Shown piece after piece: positions 55,556 to 64,000 of a stretch of DNA of 64,000 nt (position 1 is the first letter of the stretch; every line of letters starts with the position of its first letter). The translations under genes and the position numbers were made by a program. The notes beneath the pieces are model-generated. The model saw nothing but the letters and a program-made list of their open reading frames with translations, had not been told where the DNA came from and did no database searches. The stretch is from Verrucomicrobiota bacterium (GTDB lineage Bacteria > Verrucomicrobiota > Verrucomicrobiia > Opitutales > UBA953), in assembly GCA_030830965.1 (NCBI GenBank), contig JAURLX010000011.1:1-64000 (forward strand), read 5' to 3'.

Positions 55556-56455
55556 TCAGGGCTTGATGCCGATCTTCTCCAGCAGGCGCGCGAGGTCGTC
55601 GTCGCTGGTGAAAGGGATGCTGATGGTCCCCCGGGTGCCCTTGCGCACGACCGAGACGGCGGCGGAGAAATGATCCCCCAGCCGCTTCTGGACGTCCTGC
55701 ACCACGGTCTGGGCCACGCGCCTGCGATCGCCCCTGCGTCCGCCGCCGAGTTTCCTCACCTCGGCCTCGAGGGCGCGGACGGAAAGCCCTTTCTCGAGGA
55801 CGAGCCGGGCGACCTGGACCTGATGGGCCTTGTTCTCGACGCCGAGCAGGACCTTGGCGTGGCCGGAAGAAATCTGCCCCTTGGCCAGGTAGCCCTGCAC
55901 CTCGCGATCGAGGGAGAGGAGGCGCACGGTGTTGGCGACCGAGGCGCGCGGACGGCCGAGACGGTCCGCCACGGCCTCCTGAGTCAGGCTGAAGTCGCGC
56001 ATCAGCGACGCGACGGCGAGGGCCTCATCGACCGGGTTGAGGTCGGCCCGCTGGAGGTTCTCGAGGAGCGCCATGACGGCGCTCGAGGCATCGCTGGCCT
56101 CGACGACGCGGGCCGTGACGGTCTTCTGGCCGAGGTGACGGAAGGCGCGCAGGCGCCGCTCGCCGGCCACGAGCTGGTAGCCTCCATCCGTCTTGCGGAC
56201 GACGATGGGCTGCAGAAGCCCCTCGGAACGGATGGACTCGGCCAGCTCGACGATTGCAGCCTCGTCGAACTCACGCCGGGGCTGCCGGGGATTGGGGACG
56301 ATCTGTTCGAGAGGGATCTCGACAAGCTGCAGGGAAGGGTCGGCGGGGGCGACAGGTCGGGCGGCCGGGACGACCGGCTGGACGGGACGGCCCACGCCGG
56401 CGCCGATGATCGCGCCAAGGCCGCGGCCGAGGTTCTTCTTGGGGGGTTGGGCCAT
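55556..56455 (-). CDS. parB: Chromosome-partitioning protein ParB
   Basis: 299 residues from ATG 56455, two bases after the upstream stop. The start [17 protein letters not shown] is the classic ParB N-terminus. Then come NPRQPR (55-60) and the CTP-binding box GERRLRA (98-104). A helix-turn-helix for parS follows at about 145-185 ([23 protein letters not shown]), then a C-terminal dimer domain. It loads at parS to segregate the origin. parA, usually upstream, is not here; the upstream gene encodes a LysM protein instead. Confidence 0.96.
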   Translation of the reverse strand: MAQPPKKNLGRGLGAIIGAGVGRPVQPVVPAARPVAPADPSLQLVEIPLEQIVPNPRQPRREFDEAAIVELAESIRSEGLLQPIVVRKTDGGYQLVAGERRLRAFRHLGQKTVTARVVEASDASSAVMALLENLQRADLNPVDEALAVASLMRDFSLTQEAVADRLGRPRASVANTVRLLSLDREVQGYLAKGQISSGHAKVLLGVENKAHQVQVARLVLEKGLSVRALEAEVRKLGGGRRGDRRRVAQTVVQDVQKRLGDHFSAAVSVVRKGTRGTISIPFTSDDDLARLLEKIGIKP

Positions 56456-56457
56456 GT

Positions 56458-57042
56458 TCAGCGTGCGGTTTCTTCCAGCTGGGGTACGAAGATCACGGAC
56501 CCCGCCTTGAGGTCGTCGGGATTGGAGAGGCTGTTGGCCTTCGTGATCCACTCAACCTTGGATTTGTTGCTGCGGGCGATGCGGCTGGCGCTATCGCCCG
56601 ACTTGACGGTGTATTTTATGCCGGTCTGAGGCATGTCGTTCGGGAAGCCCCCGACCGGCGCCGCCGGGTTTGGCGAGACGGGAGTCCCGGCCCCCGGCGC
56701 GGGGACCGCGGCACCGGGACGGCCGAGCGCGGCGTTCACCTGCTTGGTCAGCTCCGCCAGGGCGGCGTTGACGGCCGCGGTCTGCTCCTTGAGCCGACGG
56801 TCGACCTCGGCCAGCATTTCCGCTCGCAGCCGGGCCAGCGCCTCGGCGTCGACCCCCTTGGCGGCGGGAGCCGGCGCGGCGCGCAATCGGGAGACCTCGG
56901 CCCGCAGGTCGGCGTTGTCCAGCCGGAGCTTCTCCACCTCCGCGCGGAGTTCGACAAGGTCCTGCTGGAGGCCCGCGAGCTGCGCGGTATTCTGAGCGAG
57001 AAGGGGGAGGTGCGAAAGAAGCAGCAGGATGACCAGGCGCAT
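56458..57042 (-). CDS. Secreted coiled-coil LysM-domain protein
   Basis: 194 residues. It has a Sec signal peptide (MRLVILLLLSHLPLLAQ), then a long heptad-patterned helix (about 20-105). A Pro/Ala/Gly-rich linker follows (about 106-140), then a C-terminal LysM domain (about 141-190: YTVKSGDSASRIARSNK, later LKAGSVIFVP). LysM binds peptidoglycan, so I infer a periplasmic wall-binding protein. The first mature part resembles YbgF/CpoB-like trimerisation coils, but I would not name it. Its stop is two bases from the parB ATG, so the two are co-transcribed. It diverges from mnmA. Confidence 0.85.
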   Translation of the reverse strand: MRLVILLLLSHLPLLAQNTAQLAGLQQDLVELRAEVEKLRLDNADLRAEVSRLRAAPAPAAKGVDAEALARLRAEMLAEVDRRLKEQTAAVNAALAELTKQVNAALGRPGAAVPAPGAGTPVSPNPAAPVGGFPNDMPQTGIKYTVKSGDSASRIARSNKSKVEWITKANSLSNPDDLKAGSVIFVPQLEETAR

Positions 57043-57141
57043 GCCGGAGGATTACCCGGCAGGGCGCCGAGGGCAAGGTGCTCTTGCCCCGATGCCGTTC
57101 CTTTCTCGCCCCCGGGGCGGACGGGGGCCACATTGTCCGCG

Positions 57142-58218
57142 ATGTCCAGGATCCTGGTGGCCCTCTCGGGCGGCGTCGACAGCGCCGTGGCGGCCCTGCT
57201 GCTCAAGCGGCAGGGTCACGAGGTCCATGGCGCGTATTTCCGCACCTGGATGAACGAGGAGGGGCTGCCGTTCCCCGGCGAGTGCCCTTGGGAGGACGAC
57301 GTGCGCCATGCCCGGTCCGTGGCGGAGCACCTGGGACTGCCCTTCCGCACGCTGGATCTCGTGGCCGAGTACCGGAGAACGGTCGTCGACTATCTCGTCG
57401 AGGGCTACCGCACGGGACTGACCCCGAATCCCGACGTCGTCTGCAACCGCGAGATGAAGTTCGGCGTGTTCCTCGACCGCGCGCGCGCGGAGGGCTATGA
57501 CGCAATCGCCACGGGCCACTATGTCCGGCGTCGCGCGAACGTGGACGGCACCTTCGACCTGCTGGAGGGCCGCGACCCGAACAAGGATCAGTCCTACTTC
57601 CTTGCGATGATCCGCCAGGAGCAGCTCGCACACGCGGTGTTCCCCGTGGGCGAACTGCTCAAGCCCGAGGTGCGACGGCTCGCCGCGGAGGCCGGCCTGC
57701 CCAACGCCGACCGGAAGGACAGCCAGGGCATCTGCTTCCTGGGCCAGGTGCCCGTGCAGGATTTCCTCGAACGCCACATCCCCGACGCCCCGGGCCCGGT
57801 GGTGAACCACGAAGGCCGCGCGATCGGCACGCACCGCGGGCTCCATCGGTACACGCTGGGCCAGCGCAAGGGCATCGGACTGCCCTCCAACACCGATCAC
57901 GAGCACTACGTGGTCGTCCGGAAGGACATCGCCACCTCGACCCTGCACGTGGCCTTCGACCGGCCGGGCCTGCCCGACCTGTACGTCGACCGCGCCGAGG
58001 CGAAAGGCTTCAGCTGGATCAACGCCCCGCTCTCAGGAGACATCGACGTCCTCGCGCGCATCCGCCACCGCGACCCCGCGACGCCCGCACGCCTGAGCTT
58101 CAAGGCCGACGGCACCGCTGAAGCCAGGTTCCAGCAGGCCCAGCGGGGCGTCGCGCCCGGACAGGTCCTGGCGGTCTACCAAGGCCAGGTGCTGCGCGGC
58201 GGAGGGGTCTTTGTTTAG
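57142..58218 (+). CDS. mnmA: tRNA-specific 2-thiouridylase
   Basis: 358 residues from ATG 57142, which opens the family sequence MSRILVALSGGVDSAVAA. The PP-loop SGGVDS is at 9-14. The two catalytic cysteines are C101 (NPDVVCN) and C198 (DSQGICFLG). The C-terminal barrel is intact. It makes s2U34 in tRNA-Lys, -Glu and -Gln with sulfur relayed from a cysteine desulfurase. It is followed after 94 bases by ubiE/menG. Confidence 0.96.
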   Translation: MSRILVALSGGVDSAVAALLLKRQGHEVHGAYFRTWMNEEGLPFPGECPWEDDVRHARSVAEHLGLPFRTLDLVAEYRRTVVDYLVEGYRTGLTPNPDVVCNREMKFGVFLDRARAEGYDAIATGHYVRRRANVDGTFDLLEGRDPNKDQSYFLAMIRQEQLAHAVFPVGELLKPEVRRLAAEAGLPNADRKDSQGICFLGQVPVQDFLERHIPDAPGPVVNHEGRAIGTHRGLHRYTLGQRKGIGLPSNTDHEHYVVVRKDIATSTLHVAFDRPGLPDLYVDRAEAKGFSWINAPLSGDIDVLARIRHRDPATPARLSFKADGTAEARFQQAQRGVAPGQVLAVYQGQVLRGGGVFV

Positions 58219-58312
58219 GAGGGGCAGGAAGGCGATGGAGGATGGGGACGGCATGCCGGCGCCGGAACGCCGCCGTCCTTGACCTCCGGGCGCTTCCGCA
58301 GACTTTGGACGC

Positions 58313-59002
58313 ATGCCCGAAGGGTCCGCCGTACGCACGATGTTCTCCGGCATCGCCTCGAGGTATGACCTTGCGAACCGCGTCCTCAGCCTCGGCCTGT
58401 GCGTCGGCTGGCGCAACCGCATGGTCGAAGCCGTGAAGGCCTGCGCGCCGGCCGACGTGGCCGACCTGGCCACGGGCAGCGGCGACGTGGCCTTCGCCCT
58501 GCGCGCAGCCCTGCCGACCTCCGCCGCAATCACCGGCTATGACTTCTGCGAACCGATGCTGGAGCTCGGCCGCCGGAGGGCCGCCGACGCGGGTGTGCGT
58601 CTCGAATTCCGGACCGGGGACTGCATGCGCCTGCCGATCGCCGACGCTTCGTGCGACGCGGTCACCATCGCCTACGGCGTGCGCAATTTCGAGGACCGCG
58701 GGCGAGGCCTGCGGGAGCTCCGGCGCGTCGTGAAGCCGGGCGGATCGGTCTTCATCCTGGAATTCTCCCGGCCTGACGCCTGGTTCGCCCCGCTGCACTT
58801 CATCCACGTGCGCTGCGTCCTTCCTCTCGCCGCCGCCCTGCTCACCGGAGACCTCGGAGCCTACCGCTACCTCGGCACCAGCATCGCCGGCTTCCCCGAC
58901 GCCGAGGGGCTGGCGGATGAACTGAAGGCGGCCGGATTCGGCCGTGTCAGTCACGAACGCATGCTTTTCGGCACGGTGGCGCTGCACCGGGCGGTCGCCT
59001 GA
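58313..59002 (+). CDS. Demethylmenaquinone methyltransferase (UbiE/MenG family)
   Basis: 229 residues with the class I SAM-methyltransferase fold: motif I DLATGSGDVAF (51-61), then AYGVRNFEDR near 120 and the family block ILEFSRPDAWF near 147. Since menD is nearby and no ubi genes are seen, the menaquinone role (methylation of demethylmenaquinone) is the better reading. It lies between mnmA and the tRNA-Arg gene. Confidence 0.9.
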   Translation: MPEGSAVRTMFSGIASRYDLANRVLSLGLCVGWRNRMVEAVKACAPADVADLATGSGDVAFALRAALPTSAAITGYDFCEPMLELGRRRAADAGVRLEFRTGDCMRLPIADASCDAVTIAYGVRNFEDRGRGLRELRRVVKPGGSVFILEFSRPDAWFAPLHFIHVRCVLPLAAALLTGDLGAYRYLGTSIAGFPDAEGLADELKAAGFGRVSHERMLFGTVALHRAVA

Positions 59003-59056
59003 CTCAAAAAGTCCTTGCCTCAAAAGGCCTGTCGCCTTTGCTGAAACCCTCATCAC

Positions 59057-59131
59057 GGGCCCGTGGTGAAATGGATATCATAACTGACTACGGATCAGTT
59101 GTTTGGGGTTCGAATCCCTACGGGCCCGCCA
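59057..59131 (+). tRNA. tRNA-Arg (anticodon ACG)
   Basis: The acceptor stem GGGCCCG (59057-59063) pairs with CGGGCCC (59121-59127), followed by discriminator G and an encoded CCA. The anticodon stem ACTGA/TCAGT closes the loop CTACGGA, giving anticodon ACG (59090-59092; A34 is normally edited to inosine). The T-loop TTCGAAT (59109-59115) is canonical. ACG reads CGU/CGC/CGA Arg codons. Confidence 0.95.
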
Positions 59132-59140
59132 CTTTGAGGG

Positions 59141-59165
59141 CGAACCGGAGCAAGGCTCCGGTTCG
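59141..59165. terminator. Strong hairpin between tRNA-Arg and kamA-family gene
   Basis: CGAACCGGAGC-AAG-GCTCCGGTTCG is a perfect 11-base-pair stem starting 10 bases after the tRNA. It is followed on the plus strand by TTCCCCTT. It probably ends the tRNA transcript and may also serve the convergent radical SAM gene. Confidence 0.75.
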
Positions 59166-59182
59166 TTCCCCTTGGTCGGGCG

Positions 59183-60349
59183 TCAGACGACGGGCCCTGG
59201 ACGCGGGTCGGGCATCCGCGCTCCGGATGGATAGAAGTAGGAACGGCCCTCGAAATTGCGCAGCTCCACGACCCCGTCCTGGATCGCCTGGACGTAGGCC
59301 GGATTGACCGGCACCTTGCCCCCGCCGCCGGGCGCATCGATCACGAACTGCGGGACGGCGTACCCCGTGGTATGCCCACGCAGGGAGCGTATGATCTCGA
59401 TGCCGCGCTCCACGGGCACCCGAAGGTGCGAGGATCCCTCGATCAGGTCGCAGGCGTAGAGATAGTAAGGTCGGACGCGTATCATGAGCAGCCGGTGGAC
59501 CAACGAGCGCATCACCTCCTCGTCGTCGTTGACGCCGCGGAGCAGCACCGACTGGTTGCCCAGGGGCACGCCCGCGAAGGAGAGTCGGTCGCAGGCGGCC
59601 GCGAGCTCGGCCGTGACCTCCCGCGGATGATTGACATGGATGCTGAGCCAGACCGGGCCGTGGCGCCGGAGCACCTCGCAGAGCGCGGGCGTCACACGCT
59701 GCGGCAGGAACACCGGGATACGCGAGCCGATGCGGATGAACTCCACATGCGGGATCGCGCGAAGCCGGCCCAGGAGGTGGTCGAGCTTGGCGTCAGAGAG
59801 GAGCAGCGGGTCGCCGCCGGAGAGGAGCACGTCGCGGATCTCCGGATGGGCGGCGACATATTCGAGCCCCTTCTCCAGCTCGGGATGGAAATCGTAGGCC
59901 TGGGCGTTGGAGACCAGCCGGCTCCGCGTGCAGTAGCGGCAGTAGGCCGCGCAGCGGTCGGTGACGAGGAACAGAACGCGGTCGGGGTAGCGATGCACGA
60001 TGCCGGGGACCGGCATCGTGGACTCCTCGCCCACGGGGTCGGGCGACTCGCCGGGGGCGACCTCGGACTCCTCGACGCGGGGGATGACCTGACGGCGGAC
60101 CGGACAGGCCGGGTCGTCGGGATCAATCAGGTTGAAGAAGTGGGGCGTGATCGCGAGGGATAGCCTGCCGGGGGCGAACAGGCAGCCGGCACGTTCCTCC
60201 GGCGAGAGGCGGAGCATCGACTCCAGCTGGTCGAGCGAGGTGATCCGGTTGCGCAGCTGCCAGTGCCAGTCGTCCCATTCCGCGGCGGGCACGTCGGCCC
60301 AGCGGCCCTGTCCAGAGTGCCAGCGGTCGCGTCGGTCGTCAGGAAACAT
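59183..60349 (-). CDS. KamA-family radical SAM protein (lysine 2,3-aminomutase-like)
   Basis: 388 residues from ATG 60349. The radical SAM [4Fe-4S] motif is C133-A-A-Y-C137-R-Y-C140, in the family context VTDRCAAYCRYCTRSR. The PLP lysine is K345 in PGGGGKVPVNP, which marks aminomutases. The N-terminal WHWQLRNRI segment also fits. The candidates are beta-lysine synthesis (AblA type) and EpmB-type modification of EF-P. No ablB, efp or epmA is in the window, so I cannot choose. It follows the hydroxylase gene by 43 bases. Confidence 0.9.
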   Translation of the reverse strand: MFPDDRRDRWHSGQGRWADVPAAEWDDWHWQLRNRITSLDQLESMLRLSPEERAGCLFAPGRLSLAITPHFFNLIDPDDPACPVRRQVIPRVEESEVAPGESPDPVGEESTMPVPGIVHRYPDRVLFLVTDRCAAYCRYCTRSRLVSNAQAYDFHPELEKGLEYVAAHPEIRDVLLSGGDPLLLSDAKLDHLLGRLRAIPHVEFIRIGSRIPVFLPQRVTPALCEVLRRHGPVWLSIHVNHPREVTAELAAACDRLSFAGVPLGNQSVLLRGVNDDEEVMRSLVHRLLMIRVRPYYLYACDLIEGSSHLRVPVERGIEIIRSLRGHTTGYAVPQFVIDAPGGGGKVPVNPAYVQAIQDGVVELRNFEGRSYFYPSGARMPDPRPGPVV

Positions 60350-60392
60350 GCTTTCGGCGGATGGTGAGGGGAACCGGGCGAGGGGCAAACGC

Positions 60393-61208
60393 TCAGCCGT
60401 TTTCCGAGGGCGGGCGGTGACGGCTCCAGACGAAAGGCGCCTTGAGCTGGGCGAGGAAGCCCTCGGGCATCGCCTCCGTAATGCCGAAGTCATCAGGCAT
60501 CCGATCGCGCGGCATGTAGTAGGTGCCGAAGAGCAGGTCCCAGACGGGCAGCAGGCCGGCGAAGTTCTTGTCGACGGCGGCCGGGTCCTTGGAGTGGTGC
60601 CAGCGGTGGAAGACCGGGGTGGCGACGACGGCCCGCAGCGGTCCGAAGTCCCAGTTGAGATTGGCGTGGAGGAAGATCGCGTAGAGCGTGAGCGCCGGAG
60701 CCACGGAGACGGCGACCACAGGATTGAAGCCGACGAGGATGAGGGGCGTCACCTGGACGAGATTGTTGACGAGTTCGTTCACCGGATGGACGCGCACGCT
60801 GCCGAGCCAGTCGAGCTCCTCGGAGCTGTGGTGCACCGCATGGAAGGGCCAAAGGCGCCCCGTGTGGAAGGCGCGGTGCATCCAGTAGCCGATGAAATCG
60901 GCCAGCAGGTAGAGCTCGGCGGTCTGCAGCCAGAGCGGCTGAGACGCGACCGGGCCGTGGCCCTGGTAGGGGCCGGGCGCGAAGGCCGATTTCTCCACGA
61001 ATCCGAACGCGACCAGCAGGACCGCGGGGACAACCACCAGCAGGCGCGTGAAGAGCTTCATCCCCGAGGCGAGGAAAAGGTAGAGCACATCCGTGAGAAA
61101 CCCTCGACGGAAGAAAGCCTGCGGACGGGCGGCCCCGGCGAGCTTCTCCAGGAGAAAGAAGGCCGACCCCAGGACCAGCAGGCCGATCAGGGGCTTGACC
61201 GGATTCAC
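60393..61208 (-). CDS. Membrane fatty-acid hydroxylase/sterol desaturase superfamily protein
   Basis: 271 residues from GTG 61208, which overlaps the upstream TGA (GTGA). The start gives MNPVKPLIGLLVLG, a membrane helix. Several hydrophobic segments surround three histidine boxes: HRAFH, HAVHH and HRWHH, with the diiron His pattern of the superfamily intact. The family uses O2 to hydroxylate or desaturate lipid chains at the membrane. The substrate is unknown. Coupling to the DUF1080 gene upstream and closeness to the radical SAM gene are odd and unexplained. Confidence 0.9.
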   Translation of the reverse strand: MNPVKPLIGLLVLGSAFFLLEKLAGAARPQAFFRRGFLTDVLYLFLASGMKLFTRLLVVVPAVLLVAFGFVEKSAFAPGPYQGHGPVASQPLWLQTAELYLLADFIGYWMHRAFHTGRLWPFHAVHHSSEELDWLGSVRVHPVNELVNNLVQVTPLILVGFNPVVAVSVAPALTLYAIFLHANLNWDFGPLRAVVATPVFHRWHHSKDPAAVDKNFAGLLPVWDLLFGTYYMPRDRMPDDFGITEAMPEGFLAQLKAPFVWSRHRPPSENG

Positions 61209-61996
61209 TTCTCGAGGACCCAGACGTTGCGGAACTCGACGGGGTCGCCGTGCCACTGCAGGCCGAGCGGCAGTCGATCGGCATGGGCCTTGTAAGGCAG
61301 GACCTTGCGATGGGTGCTGGGCCCGATGTATTCCGTCCCGTCCTGCACCTTGACCCCGTTCATCACGACCGTGATGCGGGCGGGGGATTCGAGCGAGCCG
61401 TCGGCCTTGAAGCGAGGCGCGGTGAAGTCGATGTCGTAACTGTTCCAGTCGCGCGAAGGCAGGCACGCGTTGAACAGCGGCGGCTGCTGGCCGTAGACCG
61501 CGGCGGTCATGCCGTCGGCGTAGGTCTCGGTCTTCCAGCAGTCGAGGACCTGCAGCTCATAGGTCTTCTGGAAGAAGATGCCGCTGTTGGAGTTACCCTG
61601 GCTCTTCTTCTTGGGGTCGGCGTCGTAGCCCTTGGCGGAGCGCCATTCTGCGTGCAGGCGGACCGAGCCGAAGGAGCGCTTGGTGCGGATGGAGTTGCCG
61701 CGGGCGACCATGGCGCCGTCCTGCACGTCCCAGACGGATGGGTTCGGCATCTTCTTGGTGGGAGCCGCGTCGGGCTCCCATTCGGCGGCGGCGTCCTTGC
61801 CGCCGAAGAGCACGACCGCGCCGGCGGGGGGAGGCGTGGTGTCGCACTTCAGCTGCTCGCGCGAGGCCCGGGGCGGCTGCGGACGCTCGATGTCATGCAC
61901 CTTCCATTTCTGTCCGGGAATGACGGGCGTGTCGGAATAGCCCTCCGCGGCGAAGAGGCTGGCGGCGGCGAGAGGAAGGATGAGCAGGGATCGCAT
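61205..61996 (-). CDS. Secreted 3-keto-disaccharide hydrolase-domain (DUF1080) protein
   Basis: 263 residues. It has a Sec signal peptide (MRSLLILPLAAASLFA). The DUF1080 jelly-roll follows: VVLFGGKDAAAEW near 62-74, the W-D-V-Q-D-G-A-M segment near 89, NSNSGIFFQKTYELQVLD near 136-153 and WNSYDIDFTAPRF near 183-195. The C-terminus LGLQWHGDPVEFRNVWV is diagnostic. Some members cleave 3-keto-glycosides made by sugar 3-dehydrogenases; others only bind sugars. It is the first gene of a minus-strand unit with the hydroxylase gene and diverges from accA. Confidence 0.9.
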   Translation of the reverse strand: MRSLLILPLAAASLFAAEGYSDTPVIPGQKWKVHDIERPQPPRASREQLKCDTTPPPAGAVVLFGGKDAAAEWEPDAAPTKKMPNPSVWDVQDGAMVARGNSIRTKRSFGSVRLHAEWRSAKGYDADPKKKSQGNSNSGIFFQKTYELQVLDCWKTETYADGMTAAVYGQQPPLFNACLPSRDWNSYDIDFTAPRFKADGSLESPARITVVMNGVKVQDGTEYIGPSTHRKVLPYKAHADRLPLGLQWHGDPVEFRNVWVLEK

Positions 61997-62145
61997 GGGA
62001 TGACGGCAGATTGGAGGCAGGGCTGCCTTTCGGGAAGGATGAAGCCGTCGACGACCGCGGAATAGGGCGAGAAAAAGGCCTTTTGTGGCCCCTCAGACCC
62101 CCTCTTCCCTTGCCCTGCCCCCGACCATGCCCCAATTTCGCCCCC

Positions 62146-63114
62146 ATGTCCGCGCCGAAGCCCCGCTTCACCCTGGAGTTCGAGAAGCCGATCCGGGAAC
62201 TGGAAGACAAGATCGCCTCCCTCCGCGCCACCTCGGAGTCGGCCGGCATGAACGTCTCCAAGGAGGTCCGCTCGCTGGAGACCAAGCTGGAAAGGACACG
62301 GCGCGAAGTGTACGGCAACCTGAGCCCATGGCAGCGGGTGCAGCTCGCCCGCCACCCCCGCCGGCCTTACGCGCTCGACTACATCGGGATGCTCTTCGAC
62401 GACTTTCAGGAGCTGCATGGAGACCGCCTGTTCATGGACGACGAGTCCACGGTCGGCGGCACCGCCTTCTTCGAGGGTCGTCCTGTGATGGTCATCGGCC
62501 AGCAGAAGGGCCGCGACACCAAGGAGAACCTCCGCCGGAACTTCGGCTGCCCGAATCCCGAAGGCTACCGCAAGGCCCTGCGGCTCATGCGTCTGGCCGA
62601 CAACTTCGGCCTGCCGGTCGTCACCCTGGTCGACACCCCTGGCGCGTTCCCGGGCATCGGCTCCGAGGAGCGCCATGTCGCGGAGGCGATCGCCGTCAAT
62701 CTGCGCGAAATGAGCAGACTCCGGGTACCCGTGGTCACGTTCGTGATCGGCGAGGGCGGTTCCGGAGGCGCGCTGGGGATCGCGGTCTCGGACCGGGTCT
62801 ACATCCTCGAGAACGCCTACTATTCCGTGATCTCGCCCGAAGGCTGCGCGGCCATCCTCTTCAAGGACCGGATCCACGCGCCCAAGGCCGCCGAAGCCCT
62901 GCGCCTCGACTCCGCAAGCCTGCTGCGCCTCGGCGTGGTGGACGGCGTCGTGAAGGAGCCCCTCGGGGGCGCGCAGGAGAATCCCGCTGCGGCGGGCTCG
63001 AGCATCCGCAAGACGCTGCGAGGCGCGCTCGCCGAGCTCAGCAAGCTCAGCGCACCCAAGCTCACCGCGGGACGCTATGCGAAGTTCCGCCGGATGGGCG
63101 TCTACGCCGAGTGA
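62146..63114 (+). CDS. accA: Acetyl-CoA carboxylase carboxyltransferase subunit alpha
   Basis: 322 residues from ATG 62146, close to the 319 of E. coli. N-terminal FEKPIRELEDKI and the carboxyltransferase core (VVTLVDTPGAFPGIGSEERH, GEGGSGGALGIAVSDRVYILENAYYSVISPEGCAAILFKD) are characteristic. With AccD, which is not in the window, it makes malonyl-CoA for FabD. It ends 15 bases before the convergent partial gene. Confidence 0.97.
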   Translation: MSAPKPRFTLEFEKPIRELEDKIASLRATSESAGMNVSKEVRSLETKLERTRREVYGNLSPWQRVQLARHPRRPYALDYIGMLFDDFQELHGDRLFMDDESTVGGTAFFEGRPVMVIGQQKGRDTKENLRRNFGCPNPEGYRKALRLMRLADNFGLPVVTLVDTPGAFPGIGSEERHVAEAIAVNLREMSRLRVPVVTFVIGEGGSGGALGIAVSDRVYILENAYYSVISPEGCAAILFKDRIHAPKAAEALRLDSASLLRLGVVDGVVKEPLGGAQENPAAAGSSIRKTLRGALAELSKLSAPKLTAGRYAKFRRMGVYAE

Positions 63115-63129
63115 TCCTGCGGACGGGGT

Positions 63130-64000
63130 TCAGCCCCCGTTGCCCAGAAGACGCACGTAGCGGGTGTACGTCCGGCCGTTCTGGAACACGATGCGACGGA
63201 AGTCGGCCGAGCTCGAGAGCGTGGAGTTGCCGCCGAGATGCTGGAGCGCCCTCAGCTCCTTGGAGCCCTCGGGCGTGAGCACCGTGAGCGAGATCTCGAC
63301 CGCACGGAGCGAGTAGGGGAGATAGGGGAGCTTGCCCGCGGTCACGGTCGACGTGGGGCCGAAGCTGTCCGGATACATGCGGTCCGAGCAGACCCTCAGC
63401 CGGGAGACGAAGTTGTCCATGGGCTGGATGCCCGTGGGGTTCCCGGCTTGAAGGGCGGGCGCGCCGGCCGTGGCGTATCGGATCGCCGCGTCGCGCACCG
63501 AGCCCTTGGTGGTGGCCGTCCTGAAGGCAGCCGCATATCCGCCCAGCGCGGTTGAGCCGAACTTCTGGCCCGTGCTGTCCAGGGCGGCGTTATTTCCGAC
63601 CATGAGCACGGGTCTTAGCATCTGCGGCGCGCGCCCCGCGGGGTCGGAAAGCACGCCGGCGGGAGCGGTGGCGGGAAGGGACGACGAGCACCAGAATATC
63701 AGGTTCATCGCCACGATGTTGGAGCCGATGAAGTTTTGGTCGTCCAGGGTCCAGCAGGGCGGGGTCGCGATGATGCTGTCATTCAGCAGCACCTTGGTCT
63801 GGAACTGTCCGCCAGTGTCTGAGGCCGCGTAGTTGGGCACGCGACGGACGCCCCCCGTCCAATAGTCCCACGGCTGGGCTGGGGCGGCGTTGGACAGGAT
63901 GACCGGAAGGGCCTCGGAGAACGTGCTCTCCGGATCGATCATGGTGCGGTAGACACCGTAGACCCGCTGGATGAGCTCGCCAGGCATGTCGAAGGGGGAG
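63130..64000 (-). CDS. Partial secreted/pseudopilin-like protein (5' end beyond window)
   Basis: The frame is open to the right edge; an ATG at 63987 exists, but the upstream codons (SPFD) continue in frame, so this is probably the C-terminal 290 residues of a longer protein. The C-terminal region has RAVEISLTVLTPEGSKEL, then FQNGRTYTRYVRLLGNGG. The V-E-I-S-L-T-V-L-T strand resembles minor pseudopilins (GspJ-like; Verru_Chthon cassette protein C is a possible family), but the N-terminal prepilin signal that would prove it is outside. Two cysteines and many Asn/Ser/Thr fit an exported protein. Confidence 0.7.
   Translation of the reverse strand, partial: SPFDMPGELIQRVYGVYRTMIDPESTFSEALPVILSNAAPAQPWDYWTGGVRRVPNYAASDTGGQFQTKVLLNDSIIATPPCWTLDDQNFIGSNIVAMNLIFWCSSSLPATAPAGVLSDPAGRAPQMLRPVLMVGNNAALDSTGQKFGSTALGGYAAAFRTATTKGSVRDAAIRYATAGAPALQAGNPTGIQPMDNFVSRLRVCSDRMYPDSFGPTSTVTAGKLPYLPYSLRAVEISLTVLTPEGSKELRALQHLGGNSTLSSSADFRRIVFQNGRTYTRYVRLLGNGG

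Noticed and set aside
60350-61466. Longer N-termini for the radical SAM protein (to 60493) and hydroxylase (to 61466)
   Set aside because: The extensions overlap the preceding genes and are Arg/Ser-rich shadow sequence; the inner starts give normal family N-termini.

Overview
The window is GC-rich chromosomal DNA from a bacterium of the PVC group, most likely Verrucomicrobiota (possibly Opitutales). The main clues are a giant autotransporter-repeat protein whose mature end starts in the style of verrucomicrobial examples, two PVC-type secreted dehydrogenase/cytochrome c proteins, DUF1080, DUF6807 and DUF3500 proteins, an S1 sulfatase, and genes for menaquinone rather than ubiquinone. I saw no phage, IS element, CRISPR array or rRNA. 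No gene-free stretch exceeds 300 bases; the largest are 22995-23232 (AT-rich leader) and 35870-36085.

Layout. (1) 1-22994, minus strand: one uninterrupted reading frame of at least 7,664 codons, running off the left edge. It encodes a secreted protein built of autotransporter-associated beta-strand repeats. (2) 22995-23232: an AT-rich island with inverted and direct repeats, the control region of the giant gene. (3) 23233-27497: a sugar-acid cluster of zinc alcohol dehydrogenase, SDR and GntP permease on the minus strand, with a divergent secreted SMP-30/gluconolactonase. (4) 27511-39301: a secreted carbohydrate-processing block. Two very large PVC-type dehydrogenase/cytochrome c proteins bracket a DUF5362 membrane protein, a DUF6807 lipoprotein, a sulfatase, an aldo/keto reductase and an SGNH hydrolase. 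(5) 39407-46557: housekeeping genes alaS and nadK, an ABC-F ATPase and a DUF3500 protein. (6) 46660-59131: a TIM-barrel lipoprotein and a small PH-like membrane protein, menD, the convergent fabD-lepA-lepB operon, purH, a parB-LysM pair, mnmA, ubiE/menG and a tRNA-Arg(ACG). (7) 59183-63114: a tightly packed minus-strand trio of DUF1080 protein, membrane fatty-acid hydroxylase and KamA-family radical SAM enzyme, diverging from accA. (8) 63130-64000: the 3' part of a minus-strand gene that may be a pseudopilin-like protein.

How the genes fit together. The 23-39 kb region reads as uptake and oxidation of plant- or algae-derived sugars. Secreted sulfatase, lactonase and heme dehydrogenases would act outside the cytoplasm, and GntP, SDR and ADH would handle the products inside. 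menD and ubiE/menG belong to menaquinone synthesis; fabD and accA belong to fatty-acid synthesis. The giant repeat protein is presumably a surface or released fibre, adhesin or mat component. Its C-terminus, which would show the anchoring mode, lies outside the window.
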